Origin: Planctomycetia bacterium
Lineage (GTDB): Bacteria; Planctomycetota; Planctomycetia; Gemmatales; HRBIN36
Reading direction: 5' to 3'
NCBI GenBank assembly: GCA_016795155.1
Contig: JAEUIE010000012.1
Location: forward strand, 1-64,000
DNA: 64,000 nucleotides
Made by a program: the position numbers and the translations under genes. This document shows, piece by piece, positions 33,242 to 41,729 of this stretch (the first letter of the stretch is position 1; each line of letters opens with the position of its first letter). The notes under the pieces were generated by a model, which saw nothing but the letters and a program-made list of their open reading frames with translations, was not told the DNA's origin and made no database searches.

Positions 33242-35308
33242 GTGCCTGCCGTCCCGTGTAAGAAGTGTGGTCAACCATTTGAACCCCTTTCATCAGAAGG
33301 GCTATGTTCCGGTTGTTGTGCAAAGCACTCTAACCGCACACTTAACGCTACCCTTGCTTATCAGGGAATATCAGACACCACGGTGCATGATACCCCATCG
33401 TTTTCGCAGGGAGTGGTTGGCGATTACGAACTGATCTCTCAGATTGCCCAAGGCGGTATGGGGATCGTTTACAAAGCCAGGCAGATCAGCCTTAATCGCG
33501 AAGTAGCTTTGAAGATGGTGCCTGCCAGCAATTATGCCAATGAAGTTGCGATAGATAGATTCCGTGTCGAAGCAGAGGCGGTGGCTGCTCTCGATCATTC
33601 GAACATCATACCCATTTATGAAGTTGGTGAATTCCAGGGCCAGCCTTTCTACAGCATGAAGCTGGTAGGCAAAGGCAACCTGGCTGATCGGCTGAAGTCT
33701 CATGATCCTCGAGAGGGTGTGGAATCGTTAATCCAGATACTGGAAAAAGTGTGCAGAGCCGTTCAGCATGCACACGAACGGGGAGTGATTCATCGTGATT
33801 TGAAGCCATCGAACATCCTGTTGGAAAAACCGGATCAGCCGATGCTGGCGGACTTCGGGCTGGCAAAACGTTCCGGGCAGGATGCTACCTTGACAGGGAT
33901 GATTCTCGGCACACCGCGTTACATGGCGCCAGAGCAGGCAGCCGGCCAAGCGAAATCAGCCACCACACGCACCGATGTCTACAGCCTGGGTGTGATTCTT
34001 TACGAGATACTGACAGGTCGCCCGCCTTACCTGGGCGATGATCCAATAGCGGTTGCCATGCAGGTTGTGGAAGCCAAGCCTGAACCACCCAGTCAGCTGC
34101 AACCTGGTACTGACCGCGGGCTGGAAGCAATCTGCCTGAAGTGTCTGGCGAAAGACCCGGATGATCGTTACACCAGTGCCGCTGTCCTTGCGGATGACCT
34201 TGCGCATTGGCTGGCTGGCGAACCGATTTCAGTGCGTCCACCGAATACCAGCCGACAGGTACTGGAGTGGTTACGAAAGCACAGCAGCGGTGCGATTCGG
34301 CTGATCACCATAGGAATGATTTCCGGGTTAATCATGTCGATCGCCATGATGATCGTCTTTATTCCGCAGGTAATGACCAGTAGTGAGCAATCATTGGAAA
34401 AATTTCCCTCCGTTGCGAAACCCTTGTTCTTACGTTGGCTGGATTGGAAATCGCTACGAGAAATCCCGGAATACGTCGTATGGTTGATGCCCATTATTGC
34501 CTTGTTTTCCTGGATAATGCAAGGACCTCTGATTATGCTGCTGCTCCGTCCTCGTGCTAGCAATGGTGCATTGGCATTGGGCCTGGGATGTGGCACAATT
34601 TCTGGTATTACTGCCTGCTTTAGTGGTGTGGCACAGACGATAGTTCTTGCAAACGCTATTGTTCCACAGATCGAAAATATGCGTTGTATTTCATTGATGG
34701 GGTTTGACAATTCGGAAATCCGGGCCAATGCTCGGAAAGAACTGTTGGAACGATTACCCGATTTGCAGAAGATTCCAGACATGGAACAGAGTGGAGCTTT
34801 TTTGGGATATCTGGTTTCCATGCAGGTGCTGGGTATTTTTGAAGGTGTAATGCTGGCGCTGCTTTTTGTATTCGTACTTGGCATGACATCGGTGGTATGT
34901 CAAACGCTGGTTGCCTACTACCTGAGCAGGAGAGAGAAATCCTCTTGGTACGCGCTCATGTATTATGTTGAATTCGTCACGGCATTTTTGTTTTTGATTG
35001 CCTATCCCATCCATTTCGAGACCAACCTGTTGAACAATATAAGTTGGTTGTGGTGTATTCTGGCTTGTGCAGTGGCTATTGTGGGTGCCATCCACCGATG
35101 GGGATTGATCTTGCGGCTGGGTCTTTATGTTCTCTGTTTACTGGGACTCATACTTTTCCCAGTTGGAGAAGCAGTTAACACAAAACCCGCATGGACTGTA
35201 TATCTACTGTTCATGCTGTATTTCGCATGGCAGGTGATTCGCTCCTGGAGGCAGTTTCGGAAAACTGAAAAGAGTACTTTCAATGACAAGGCACTTACCC
35301 TCGCTTGA
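33242..35308 (+). CDS. Serine/threonine protein kinase with N-terminal zinc ribbon and C-terminal polytopic membrane domain
   Basis: 688 residues. It starts with a zinc ribbon, PCKKCGQPF at 5-13 and LCSGCC at 21-26. The Hanks kinase follows: glycine loop AQGGMGIVYKA (69-79), K91, HRDLKPSN 184-191 and DFG 204-206 with GTPRYMAPEQ. The C-terminal third (about 350-690) has seven or more hydrophobic helices, an unusual multi-pass region that may sense a membrane signal. The GTG at 33242 is preferred because GAGG is 8 bases upstream and the ribbon begins there. An in-frame GTG at 33197 would add 15 residues. A Leu tRNA gene follows on the other strand. Confidence 0.88.
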   Translation: MPAVPCKKCGQPFEPLSSEGLCSGCCAKHSNRTLNATLAYQGISDTTVHDTPSFSQGVVGDYELISQIAQGGMGIVYKARQISLNREVALKMVPASNYANEVAIDRFRVEAEAVAALDHSNIIPIYEVGEFQGQPFYSMKLVGKGNLADRLKSHDPREGVESLIQILEKVCRAVQHAHERGVIHRDLKPSNILLEKPDQPMLADFGLAKRSGQDATLTGMILGTPRYMAPEQAAGQAKSATTRTDVYSLGVILYEILTGRPPYLGDDPIAVAMQVVEAKPEPPSQLQPGTDRGLEAICLKCLAKDPDDRYTSAAVLADDLAHWLAGEPISVRPPNTSRQVLEWLRKHSSGAIRLITIGMISGLIMSIAMMIVFIPQVMTSSEQSLEKFPSVAKPLFLRWLDWKSLREIPEYVVWLMPIIALFSWIMQGPLIMLLLRPRASNGALALGLGCGTISGITACFSGVAQTIVLANAIVPQIENMRCISLMGFDNSEIRANARKELLERLPDLQKIPDMEQSGAFLGYLVSMQVLGIFEGVMLALLFVFVLGMTSVVCQTLVAYYLSRREKSSWYALMYYVEFVTAFLFLIAYPIHFETNLLNNISWLWCILACAVAIVGAIHRWGLILRLGLYVLCLLGLILFPVGEAVNTKPAWTVYLLFMLYFAWQVIRSWRQFRKTEKSTFNDKALTLA

Positions 35309-35326
35309 AGTAAATGCTGAAATGAG

Positions 35327-35410
35327 TGCCGAAGACAGGAGTTGAACCTGCACCTGGTTTCCCAGACTAGAACCTGAATCTAGCGCGTCTGCCAATTCCG
35401 CCACTTCGGC
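35327..35410 (-). tRNA. tRNA-Leu (anticodon CAG)
   Basis: On the minus strand an 84-base class II tRNA folds with acceptor arms GCCGAAG and CTTCGGC plus discriminator A. The D-arm is GCGGAATTGGCAGACGC. The anticodon stem CTAGA/TCTAG has loop TTCAGGT, anticodon CAG. The extra arm is long (CTGGGAAACCAG) and the T-arm is CAGGTTCAACTCCTG. The long variable arm fits leucine. CCA is not encoded directly after the discriminator base. Confidence 0.96.
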
Positions 35411-35466
35411 TCGGATTGCTGATTTATTCAAGCGGATAAGAATGTCAACTGCTCCGCGATGAGTTC

Positions 35467-36657
35467 TTATTTAGCAGGAGCTTTTGGTGCCGCAGGGGCC
35501 GCATCAATTGGAGTAATCAACTGCATTCCGGACTCGCTGGAAAGGCGTTTCATGCCCAGGAAACGGATATCATTCATGATCCATTTGTTGCTGTTGATGT
35601 CATCTGTGGTGCAGATTACCGAGAAATCCACCCCTCGTGAATTTTCAACTACTGTTGTACAGTCAAAATTCAAAGTCCACCGTTTTCCATCCAGTTTGTC
35701 AGAACGTAAGCGCATGGGTTTCTGCAGACTCAAAAAAACAGGGCCTGTCTTATCTTGTGGACGGATATATCCCAGAACAGTCGAAAAATCACCGCGGTTA
35801 TTTGTCGACAGCATCGGTTCATAAATTTCTTTTTCATCGTTTGCAATGGCGAACACAAATCGTTCTAATATCAGTTGCGCTCGATTGGATGCTGTCATCA
35901 GTTGTTCGCCATAGGAAGTATGCTGGAATTGTGTTGCATTGTTATCGATGCTCATAAACCAGTCACGTCGTACTCCTGCATCCGTCAGATAGTCTTCAGA
36001 AACTGCTGAAATTACACAACTACCATTGCCAATAGGTGAATTCAACAGATATCGAAACTTGTAACTGGTCGAGTTGTTCAGCGTTTTTGTTTCAAGAAGC
36101 ATGTCGTAAGTCAAGGATGCCTGGTCGCGATATCGCATCAGGATTCCACAGATCGGATCAATCAGAAAGTTGTCAAATTGGCTTACATGCTTGGATGTTG
36201 GAAACTGTCTACGCAATCTTCCGTAATCTTCTGGATTGTAAGTGATCTCTCGTTTGCGAGGCGACATCATCAGTAGGAACGCAGCACCTGGTTCATTATG
36301 TTGCATTTTGTAAATCCATTGATCAACCGCAGACTTGGCTTCATTCTCCGTGATGTACTTAGTTACCGTCACCATGGTAATCCAGCCCAGGCCGCATCCC
36401 ACGCTGATCACGATTGCCAGCATTGCAACGGCTTCGCCTGCAAGGTTGCCCTCCGATTGCCTGATCTGTCTGAGTGCCATGATGCTGATAATTGCAGCGG
36501 GCAAACAGACCAGAATCAGCAGCCACCAGAGACTGCTCATGGCGAAAATCAACATCGATGGTATTGCCAGGATAAGCCCGGCTACTGCCATGCGGCTGAT
36601 CGGGCGATATTCAGTATCGGTTTGAACGGGAAGAGGCGTAATGATCGGCGAAGCCAT
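35467..36657 (-). CDS. DUF4190-like membrane protein with extracytoplasmic domain
   Basis: 396 residues. The start at 36657 gives MASPIITPLPVQ followed by three hydrophobic segments (about 22-105). These include the pattern LILAIPSMLIFAMSSLWWLL and IISIMALRQIRQSEG that is typical of DUF4190-type membrane modules. The remaining 290 residues have no recognised domain, and the end is Ala/Pro/Lys-rich (APAAPKAPAK). Function unknown; monocistronic. Confidence 0.7.
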   Translation of the reverse strand: MASPIITPLPVQTDTEYRPISRMAVAGLILAIPSMLIFAMSSLWWLLILVCLPAAIISIMALRQIRQSEGNLAGEAVAMLAIVISVGCGLGWITMVTVTKYITENEAKSAVDQWIYKMQHNEPGAAFLLMMSPRKREITYNPEDYGRLRRQFPTSKHVSQFDNFLIDPICGILMRYRDQASLTYDMLLETKTLNNSTSYKFRYLLNSPIGNGSCVISAVSEDYLTDAGVRRDWFMSIDNNATQFQHTSYGEQLMTASNRAQLILERFVFAIANDEKEIYEPMLSTNNRGDFSTVLGYIRPQDKTGPVFLSLQKPMRLRSDKLDGKRWTLNFDCTTVVENSRGVDFSVICTTDDINSNKWIMNDIRFLGMKRLSSESGMQLITPIDAAPAAPKAPAK

Positions 36658-37037
36658 AGCTATTCTCAATTGCAGCGAAACAACCAACTAACGATTGATA
36701 TTGTGCAAACCTAGAGGGTTATACGCCAGTGGTGCCAGGGTAGTTCAGCTGTAAATCACTGCTAAGTTGCATGGAAATTACGAATTAAGATCTTGCTTTT
36801 GTTGTCGATCTTTCGGCCAGTTGCTGATTCATGATCGAAGAAGTATGTGGGACTCGCTGATATTAATGAAAGCTAGTCATCAGCTTTGAAGTAGGTATGT
36901 ACCCTAGGGGTAAATGTTCTACTCACTGAATTTTACCCCAACAATATGCTACAGTACCTATAGCTGGGCAGGGTAGCCTTCTTGTTTCATGGATGAGATA
37001 GATAACTAGTCCTGATCTGTACATCGCCCGAGGTACC
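36658..37037. other. Intergenic region, 380 bases, with an inverted repeat at 36907-36939
   Basis: This gap between divergent genes contains GGGGTAAA at 36907-36914 and its complement TTTACCCC at 36932-36939, 17 bases apart, about 100 bases before the start of the GAP1-like gene. It could be an operator or a loose hairpin. No coding frame of interest was found. Confidence 0.4.
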
Positions 37038-39545
37038 ATGAAGCAAGCATATTTTGCCTCGCTGGATCGCTCGTCTGTTATGGTCAATGGTTCGACCTCC
37101 AGGCATGACAGCACGACGCATTCCATTTCACATGAATTCCGACCTTGTGCCGCCTCCAGTGGTGTGACGAATGAACAGCTATCCGCCTTGACGCCGCTGG
37201 TGCGCTACCAACCTCCCAGCCATGCCAATGGCAGTGCTCCAGTAAGTCTGGCCCTGCTGCATACGCCTGGAGTTGGTCGCGTACTGAGTCATGGTACCCT
37301 GGCACCTGCAGTTGATGGACTTCCCAGCCATAGTTTTACGCATGTTCTACTCGATGTACCTCCCACTCTTGATGCTCATCAGGCCATTCAGACATGGGGT
37401 AGTGACCAGTGGCAGAAGTCGGCCGCGGATGGTCTCGGTGAACTCAGCGATGCTCTCATTCCACCTGTATCGGTGGAACTCGATGATGCCAGTCTGACCA
37501 GTTTCCTCGGTGATGAAAAACATCGGGAATGTTTTCAGTTTATGCTCGCGGCGATTCTCAGCACTTCACATGAAAGCCATATCTTTGTGGCGGCACCTTC
37601 AAAACTGGTGGCCTTGTGTGTTTATGGTCTGACGAGGACATTGCCTGCCAGCATGCTCGAAACACTCACGTTCTCTACGTATGAACATGCACCACTGGAA
37701 TCGCCCGCCCGCATTGTGGGAACGGTGCCTGATACGGAAGACCACGAACTGCCACCCACCTGTTACGATGGTGCAGGTGTAGGCATCAACTATTACACGG
37801 GAACCAAGACCAGTCTCGATCAGAATATCCCCTTCGTCGATTTTGCCATGCAGGTTCTTTCATCAGGCAACTTCGGTCCGCTCGATGATTTCCGCGCCAC
37901 ATGGCAACGGCTGGGTCTGCGTGACAATTCACTGATTGATGTCGTCTATCGGCTTGGCCGCGGGCCAGATGCTATCACCAAGGATGAAGCCATCAAGGCT
38001 TTGCAGGACAGTGCCCTCGCCTCCTGGGTATGTACGCGAACAGAATATCAACAGTTATTTCTCAACTGGGCGCTCGAGGATGTGGAATTTGCAACAGGCA
38101 CCTTCCCCCGCGTTGTCAATGCCCTCAGGCAGAAGCCAGATCATCTCAACCAGATCGCCAAAACCATTCATGAAGCTGGATTAAAGGCACTACAAGAAGG
38201 CGACATTACTAGAACCCGCTGTGCGCTGGAAGTGATGTTGCCGGTCGCATCACCAGCGAGTGGACAGGGTATCTGGAATGAATTGCTGAACCGGAAGCTT
38301 GACCCTGAATCATTGACCTGGGACATGCGCTCGTACCTCATTCCCAAGTTCACCCGCTTGCGTCCGCTAAGCAATGGACAATCGCTCGATACGGAGATGA
38401 GCCGCTGGCTGAAGATACCAGCAGAAAAGCTGCGGATGCTGCTCGGCATGAGCCTGTCGCAGGGTTATCAGGTGGCAACCTGCATGGAACTGCTCAAGAG
38501 TACCGAGAATCTTGGTGCAGTAGCCCAGGCACTGTCGGCTAACAGGCCGTTGGCAATGGTTGTATTGCAGCAGTTGATTACGACACCTGAAGGCAAAACC
38601 GTTGCACCAGAGTTGTTTGCACAGATACTGAAAGAAGAGCCACAGCCGGGCTGGCTGCATGAGTTGTTCAATCTCGATCCACCAGTTCCTGCCAGCATTC
38701 TCAACCGCTGCATTGGCGCAGCACTCGATGTAGGTCCTTCGACACTTGATCCTGTACCCTTTGTCAAGGAACATGGTGCCGCCATTCTGGAAAGGCTCGA
38801 TGGCCAGAGCAATCTGGATCGACTGGCTGGGCATCTGCTCAACGGCCAGGCGGGCGACTTGCTGGAAAACCCAGCTATTTATTCCTTCTTCCTTGGACTG
38901 GAAAGCCGATCCGGCATCAGCGGTCCGGTAGAAGAGCGTTTGAAGGCGATGCTCCTGGTAAATCGGTACTTCGAAATGCCTACGGTACGGCCCGATCAAC
39001 TCAACATGATTTCGCTTGCCATGCAATTAGAGCCTAAATTGTTTGGCCCTGCAACCAACGCCCGGTTGTTACAAGCAGCTTTGTCGAGCATGGGAACTAT
39101 TACTTTCCAAGATGAACTGGTCGCGTTGCTTTTGAGTTGGGGGCCGTTGTTTAATGGCCCATCGGCACTCTATCGAGAGTGTTTGAAGCAATGTCAGGAA
39201 AGTAAATATTTCTGGAAGCAGCCGGACCAGATACAGGCATTTCTGGCTGTAGCACTGGATGGAACCACCTCGGAAGCGTTGAATGCACAGACGGAAGGTC
39301 TGGAAGCCGAGGCCTACTCACTCGTCGAAAACATGGTACGGCGTGGAGGCCGTAAGGCGTGGGATGATATGAATGCCCGTCTGGCTGACTGGCCCCGAGC
39401 TGCCCGAAGGCAATGGCAGTTTCTCAGCCAGGCAGTATTGCCTGCCAATGGTCGGGGAGTCTCTCGCGATATAATTGCAGGTCTGGTTGGTGGAGGGGTC
39501 GTGGCTGTGATTGCAATCGTACTGAAAGTACTGGGGGTAATTTGA
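37038..39545 (+). CDS. Large GAP1-like (GTPase-associated protein 1) tail-anchored protein
   Basis: 835 residues with CGAGG 5 bases before the ATG. The N-terminal 250 residues have the layout of GAP1-N2: KQAYFASL at the start, a low-complexity loop, then FTHVLLDVPPTLDAHQAIQTWGS. The middle (about 160-290) resembles GAP1-M, and the long helical C-terminal half fits GAP1-C. A single hydrophobic helix (about 812-834) ends the protein. In published comparative work GAP1 proteins accompany predicted GTPases in conflict systems, but no GTPase or effector is adjacent here. The call rests on remembered family features; the function is unproven. Confidence 0.45.
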   Translation: MKQAYFASLDRSSVMVNGSTSRHDSTTHSISHEFRPCAASSGVTNEQLSALTPLVRYQPPSHANGSAPVSLALLHTPGVGRVLSHGTLAPAVDGLPSHSFTHVLLDVPPTLDAHQAIQTWGSDQWQKSAADGLGELSDALIPPVSVELDDASLTSFLGDEKHRECFQFMLAAILSTSHESHIFVAAPSKLVALCVYGLTRTLPASMLETLTFSTYEHAPLESPARIVGTVPDTEDHELPPTCYDGAGVGINYYTGTKTSLDQNIPFVDFAMQVLSSGNFGPLDDFRATWQRLGLRDNSLIDVVYRLGRGPDAITKDEAIKALQDSALASWVCTRTEYQQLFLNWALEDVEFATGTFPRVVNALRQKPDHLNQIAKTIHEAGLKALQEGDITRTRCALEVMLPVASPASGQGIWNELLNRKLDPESLTWDMRSYLIPKFTRLRPLSNGQSLDTEMSRWLKIPAEKLRMLLGMSLSQGYQVATCMELLKSTENLGAVAQALSANRPLAMVVLQQLITTPEGKTVAPELFAQILKEEPQPGWLHELFNLDPPVPASILNRCIGAALDVGPSTLDPVPFVKEHGAAILERLDGQSNLDRLAGHLLNGQAGDLLENPAIYSFFLGLESRSGISGPVEERLKAMLLVNRYFEMPTVRPDQLNMISLAMQLEPKLFGPATNARLLQAALSSMGTITFQDELVALLLSWGPLFNGPSALYRECLKQCQESKYFWKQPDQIQAFLAVALDGTTSEALNAQTEGLEAEAYSLVENMVRRGGRKAWDDMNARLADWPRAARRQWQFLSQAVLPANGRGVSRDIIAGLVGGGVVAVIAIVLKVLGVI

Positions 39546-39557
39546 TCGAGAATTAAC

Positions 39558-39995
39558 CTAAACATGGGTGAGAGGTTTATTCTTCTCTTCTGCCAATTTC
39601 ACAATGGTTCCCTGGGCGGTGGCGCACAGTTTTTCGATGCCATCGTTTACCACATAGATGTCGCAACGACAGACAGATTGTGTTCGGCCAGTGTAGATAG
39701 ATTCTGCACGAGCCAGAAGATAGTCTCCCAATGCAGGTCGCACGAAGTTGATCTTGTATTCAGACGACACGCAAGGCACGCCGAGAGATGAGGCACCAGC
39801 AAAAGTCAAGGCATTGTCAGCAGCGTAACCAAGTACCCCGCCGTGTACAAATCCGTATTGCTGTTTCACTTCATCCGTGATAGGCGTTTTCAATTCGACC
39901 TTGCCCGGTTCAATGCTGATGAGTTCCGATTTCATCAGGATACTGAAAGGCTGGGCAGCCAGAATTTTCTTGCCGATGGACAGGTTATCGCTCAT
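39558..39995 (-). CDS. PaaI-family hotdog thioesterase
   Basis: 145 residues with the PaaI hotdog signature YGFVHGGVLGYAADNALTFAGASSLG (about 46-71) and SEYKINFVRPALGDYLLARAE. It hydrolyses small acyl-CoA thioesters in related proteins; the substrate here is unknown. Convergent with the GAP1-like gene, with 12 bases between the stops. Confidence 0.85.
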   Translation of the reverse strand: MSDNLSIGKKILAAQPFSILMKSELISIEPGKVELKTPITDEVKQQYGFVHGGVLGYAADNALTFAGASSLGVPCVSSEYKINFVRPALGDYLLARAESIYTGRTQSVCRCDIYVVNDGIEKLCATAQGTIVKLAEEKNKPLTHV

Positions 39996-40076
39996 GTGCG
40001 GTCTTCTACGTAGTGAGAGTTGTATTATTCTACGGGAAGTTGCACTCTTGAATGACGATGCCCTTCGTTACATTCT

Positions 40077-40565
40077 CTACTTACTCTGATCCAGGTGATC
40101 GTACCACACATCTGCACCCTGTTCATTGTTTTCAATACCCGAAAAGAACGCAGCGACGATCGCATCAAAATCTGGATTTTCCGGCCCCTGGTAATCCATG
40201 ATCTTGATTCGATATACCTTGAATTTCGAAGGGTCTTTGGCTCGTTTAAAAGGGGTGGCAATTTTGAATCTGATCAGTTCTGGATCAAATTGAACCGACT
40301 GGCAGATAATCGCATCCACATCTTTATCGTCTATAACTACTGATCCCTGAAAAACCACGACAGCATGAGATGCCTTCTCTGGATTTTCCCGTAACCATTC
40401 ACTGGCTTGCGACAATCCTACATGAAGCGGTTCGGGGAGTTTCAGAATGTCGTGCGAACCATCTGCCTTTTCGTAAGCAAGGATGGGAACAATGTCTTCG
40501 CCCTGAAACACGCGATCAATATTATGAGCAGCTAGAAATCCGGAATACTGCGAGACGGCTTCCAT
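40077..40565 (-). CDS. Hypothetical protein, 162 residues
   Basis: A soluble acidic protein without signal peptide or membrane segment, not recognised. It has a mixed alpha/beta composition with aromatic and acidic clusters (for example YKFVYRIKIM-like strands and the acidic C terminus NNEQGADVWYDHLDQSK). Monocistronic, upstream of a small repeat at 40591-40606. No function is proposed. Confidence 0.6.
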   Translation of the reverse strand: MEAVSQYSGFLAAHNIDRVFQGEDIVPILAYEKADGSHDILKLPEPLHVGLSQASEWLRENPEKASHAVVVFQGSVVIDDKDVDAIICQSVQFDPELIRFKIATPFKRAKDPSKFKVYRIKIMDYQGPENPDFDAIVAAFFSGIENNEQGADVWYDHLDQSK

Positions 40566-40590
40566 ATCAACGCTCCTTCGGAAGGATGCT

Positions 40591-40606
40591 TCAGGCTAAA
40601 GCCTGA
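40591..40606. repeat. Small palindrome TCAGGCT-AA-AGCCTGA
   Basis: Perfect 7-base arms with a 2-base centre, preceded by the short palindrome TCCTTCGGAAGGA. It lies in the gap upstream of the 162-residue gene. No second copy was noticed in the window. Confidence 0.55.
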
Positions 40607-40834
40607 TTTGATCCAGTGCAAGAAAGAACTCGCAACAAAACTGACTACGTTCGATTTAATCCAGATTGATTGGTGGCAATTAGTGAGCTGGGAAGAATAG
40701 GAGCTTCGCGTAAATTTTGAAAGGTTTTTGTCTATTTTTATTGACGACTGATAAATCCCGGCTTAAGGTACGCTATCGGAATGGTTTTACTAAGTGACAT
40801 GGATTAGTCTCGAAATCATGGAAAGGTGTTCTTC

Positions 40835-41653
40835 ATGAGAAATTATTTGAGGCTGATGTCATGCTTTGCATGTATGTTCATCGTTTCGCCAGTCATGGCT
40901 CAGACCTTAATTCTTGCAGATGGCGATTCACTAAGCTTACAGTCATACAATTTGCAAACGGGAGCACAAAACTGGTCAGTCACGAGCTTTAGTTTAGGAT
41001 ATCCACTTTCGGTTCGGGATACCATCTGGTTGGGGCATCGGGATAATCTTGACTCAGCCATCGAATATAGTGTTGCTACTGGTGCGCCAACAGGGAACTC
41101 AGCAGCATTGAGTGGTGACAACCAGAGTCAACTCCTTGATGGCACTACTGACGGAACTTTCAATTACTCTGTTCGATTCCCAAACAGTGCCGTTTTCCGA
41201 GCAAATGGAGACTGGACCAACTCCACGTTTCTCTTTAATGCACCGGTGGGTGGTAACACTGCATTTGGAATCACTTACGATACAAGTTCAAGTCGATTGT
41301 GGCTGAATGCCGGCGGGAACTTGTATCGATATTCTCTGGCTGGTGTGGAGGAGTTTTCCTTTCCGCATACAGGTGGTAACGGTGGTATTGCGTTCGATAA
41401 CTCCAATAACACATTGTGGATTGTCCCCAATGATCCGAGCGCTGATTTGCTCCAGTATGATACCAACGGTAATTTCCTCAGTTCTTTGACGGCACTTGGC
41501 CGTTCAAGCAATGTCTGGGGTGCAGAAATTCAGTTTGCAGCGATACCCGAACCCGGCACAATCGCACTGATTGCTGGTTTGGCAGTTACAGGTGGTGTTG
41601 GTGCCTGGTGGCGAAAACGCAAAAATAACAAATACTCAGCAAGCAAACGATAA
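40835..41653 (+). CDS. PEP-CTERM protein with beta-propeller-like repeats
   Basis: 272 residues. AAGGTG lies 9 bases before the ATG. The signal peptide (about 1-22) ends with MAQ. The body is rich in Asn, Ser, Gly and aromatic residues with short recurring strands (LWLNAGGNLYRYSL; TLWIVPNDPSADLLQYD) suggestive of a small propeller or beta-solenoid. The tail IPEPGTIALIAGLAVTGGVG with WWRKRK is a PEP-CTERM signal. A strong terminator follows. Extracellular, role unknown. Confidence 0.85.
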   Translation: MRNYLRLMSCFACMFIVSPVMAQTLILADGDSLSLQSYNLQTGAQNWSVTSFSLGYPLSVRDTIWLGHRDNLDSAIEYSVATGAPTGNSAALSGDNQSQLLDGTTDGTFNYSVRFPNSAVFRANGDWTNSTFLFNAPVGGNTAFGITYDTSSSRLWLNAGGNLYRYSLAGVEEFSFPHTGGNGGIAFDNSNNTLWIVPNDPSADLLQYDTNGNFLSSLTALGRSSNVWGAEIQFAAIPEPGTIALIAGLAVTGGVGAWWRKRKNNKYSASKR

Positions 41654-41677
41654 TCTGTGATCAACCCATGCTCAGAG

Positions 41678-41711
41678 CCACTGTAAGTTGCAAAGCTTAC
41701 AGTGGTTTTTT
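41678..41711 (+). terminator. Intrinsic terminator
   Basis: Perfect 10-base arms CCACTGTAAG and CTTACAGTGG with an 8-base loop, then TTTTTT. It lies 24 bases after the stop of the PEP-CTERM gene and, on the other strand, just downstream of the priA stop. Confidence 0.88.
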
Positions 41712-41729
41712 CTTGGCATATTCAGATTT

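Noticed and set aside
36907-36939. Inverted repeat GGGGTAAA/TTTACCCC as a terminator
   Set aside because: No gene ends there and the loop is long with no T-run; kept only as a possible operator.
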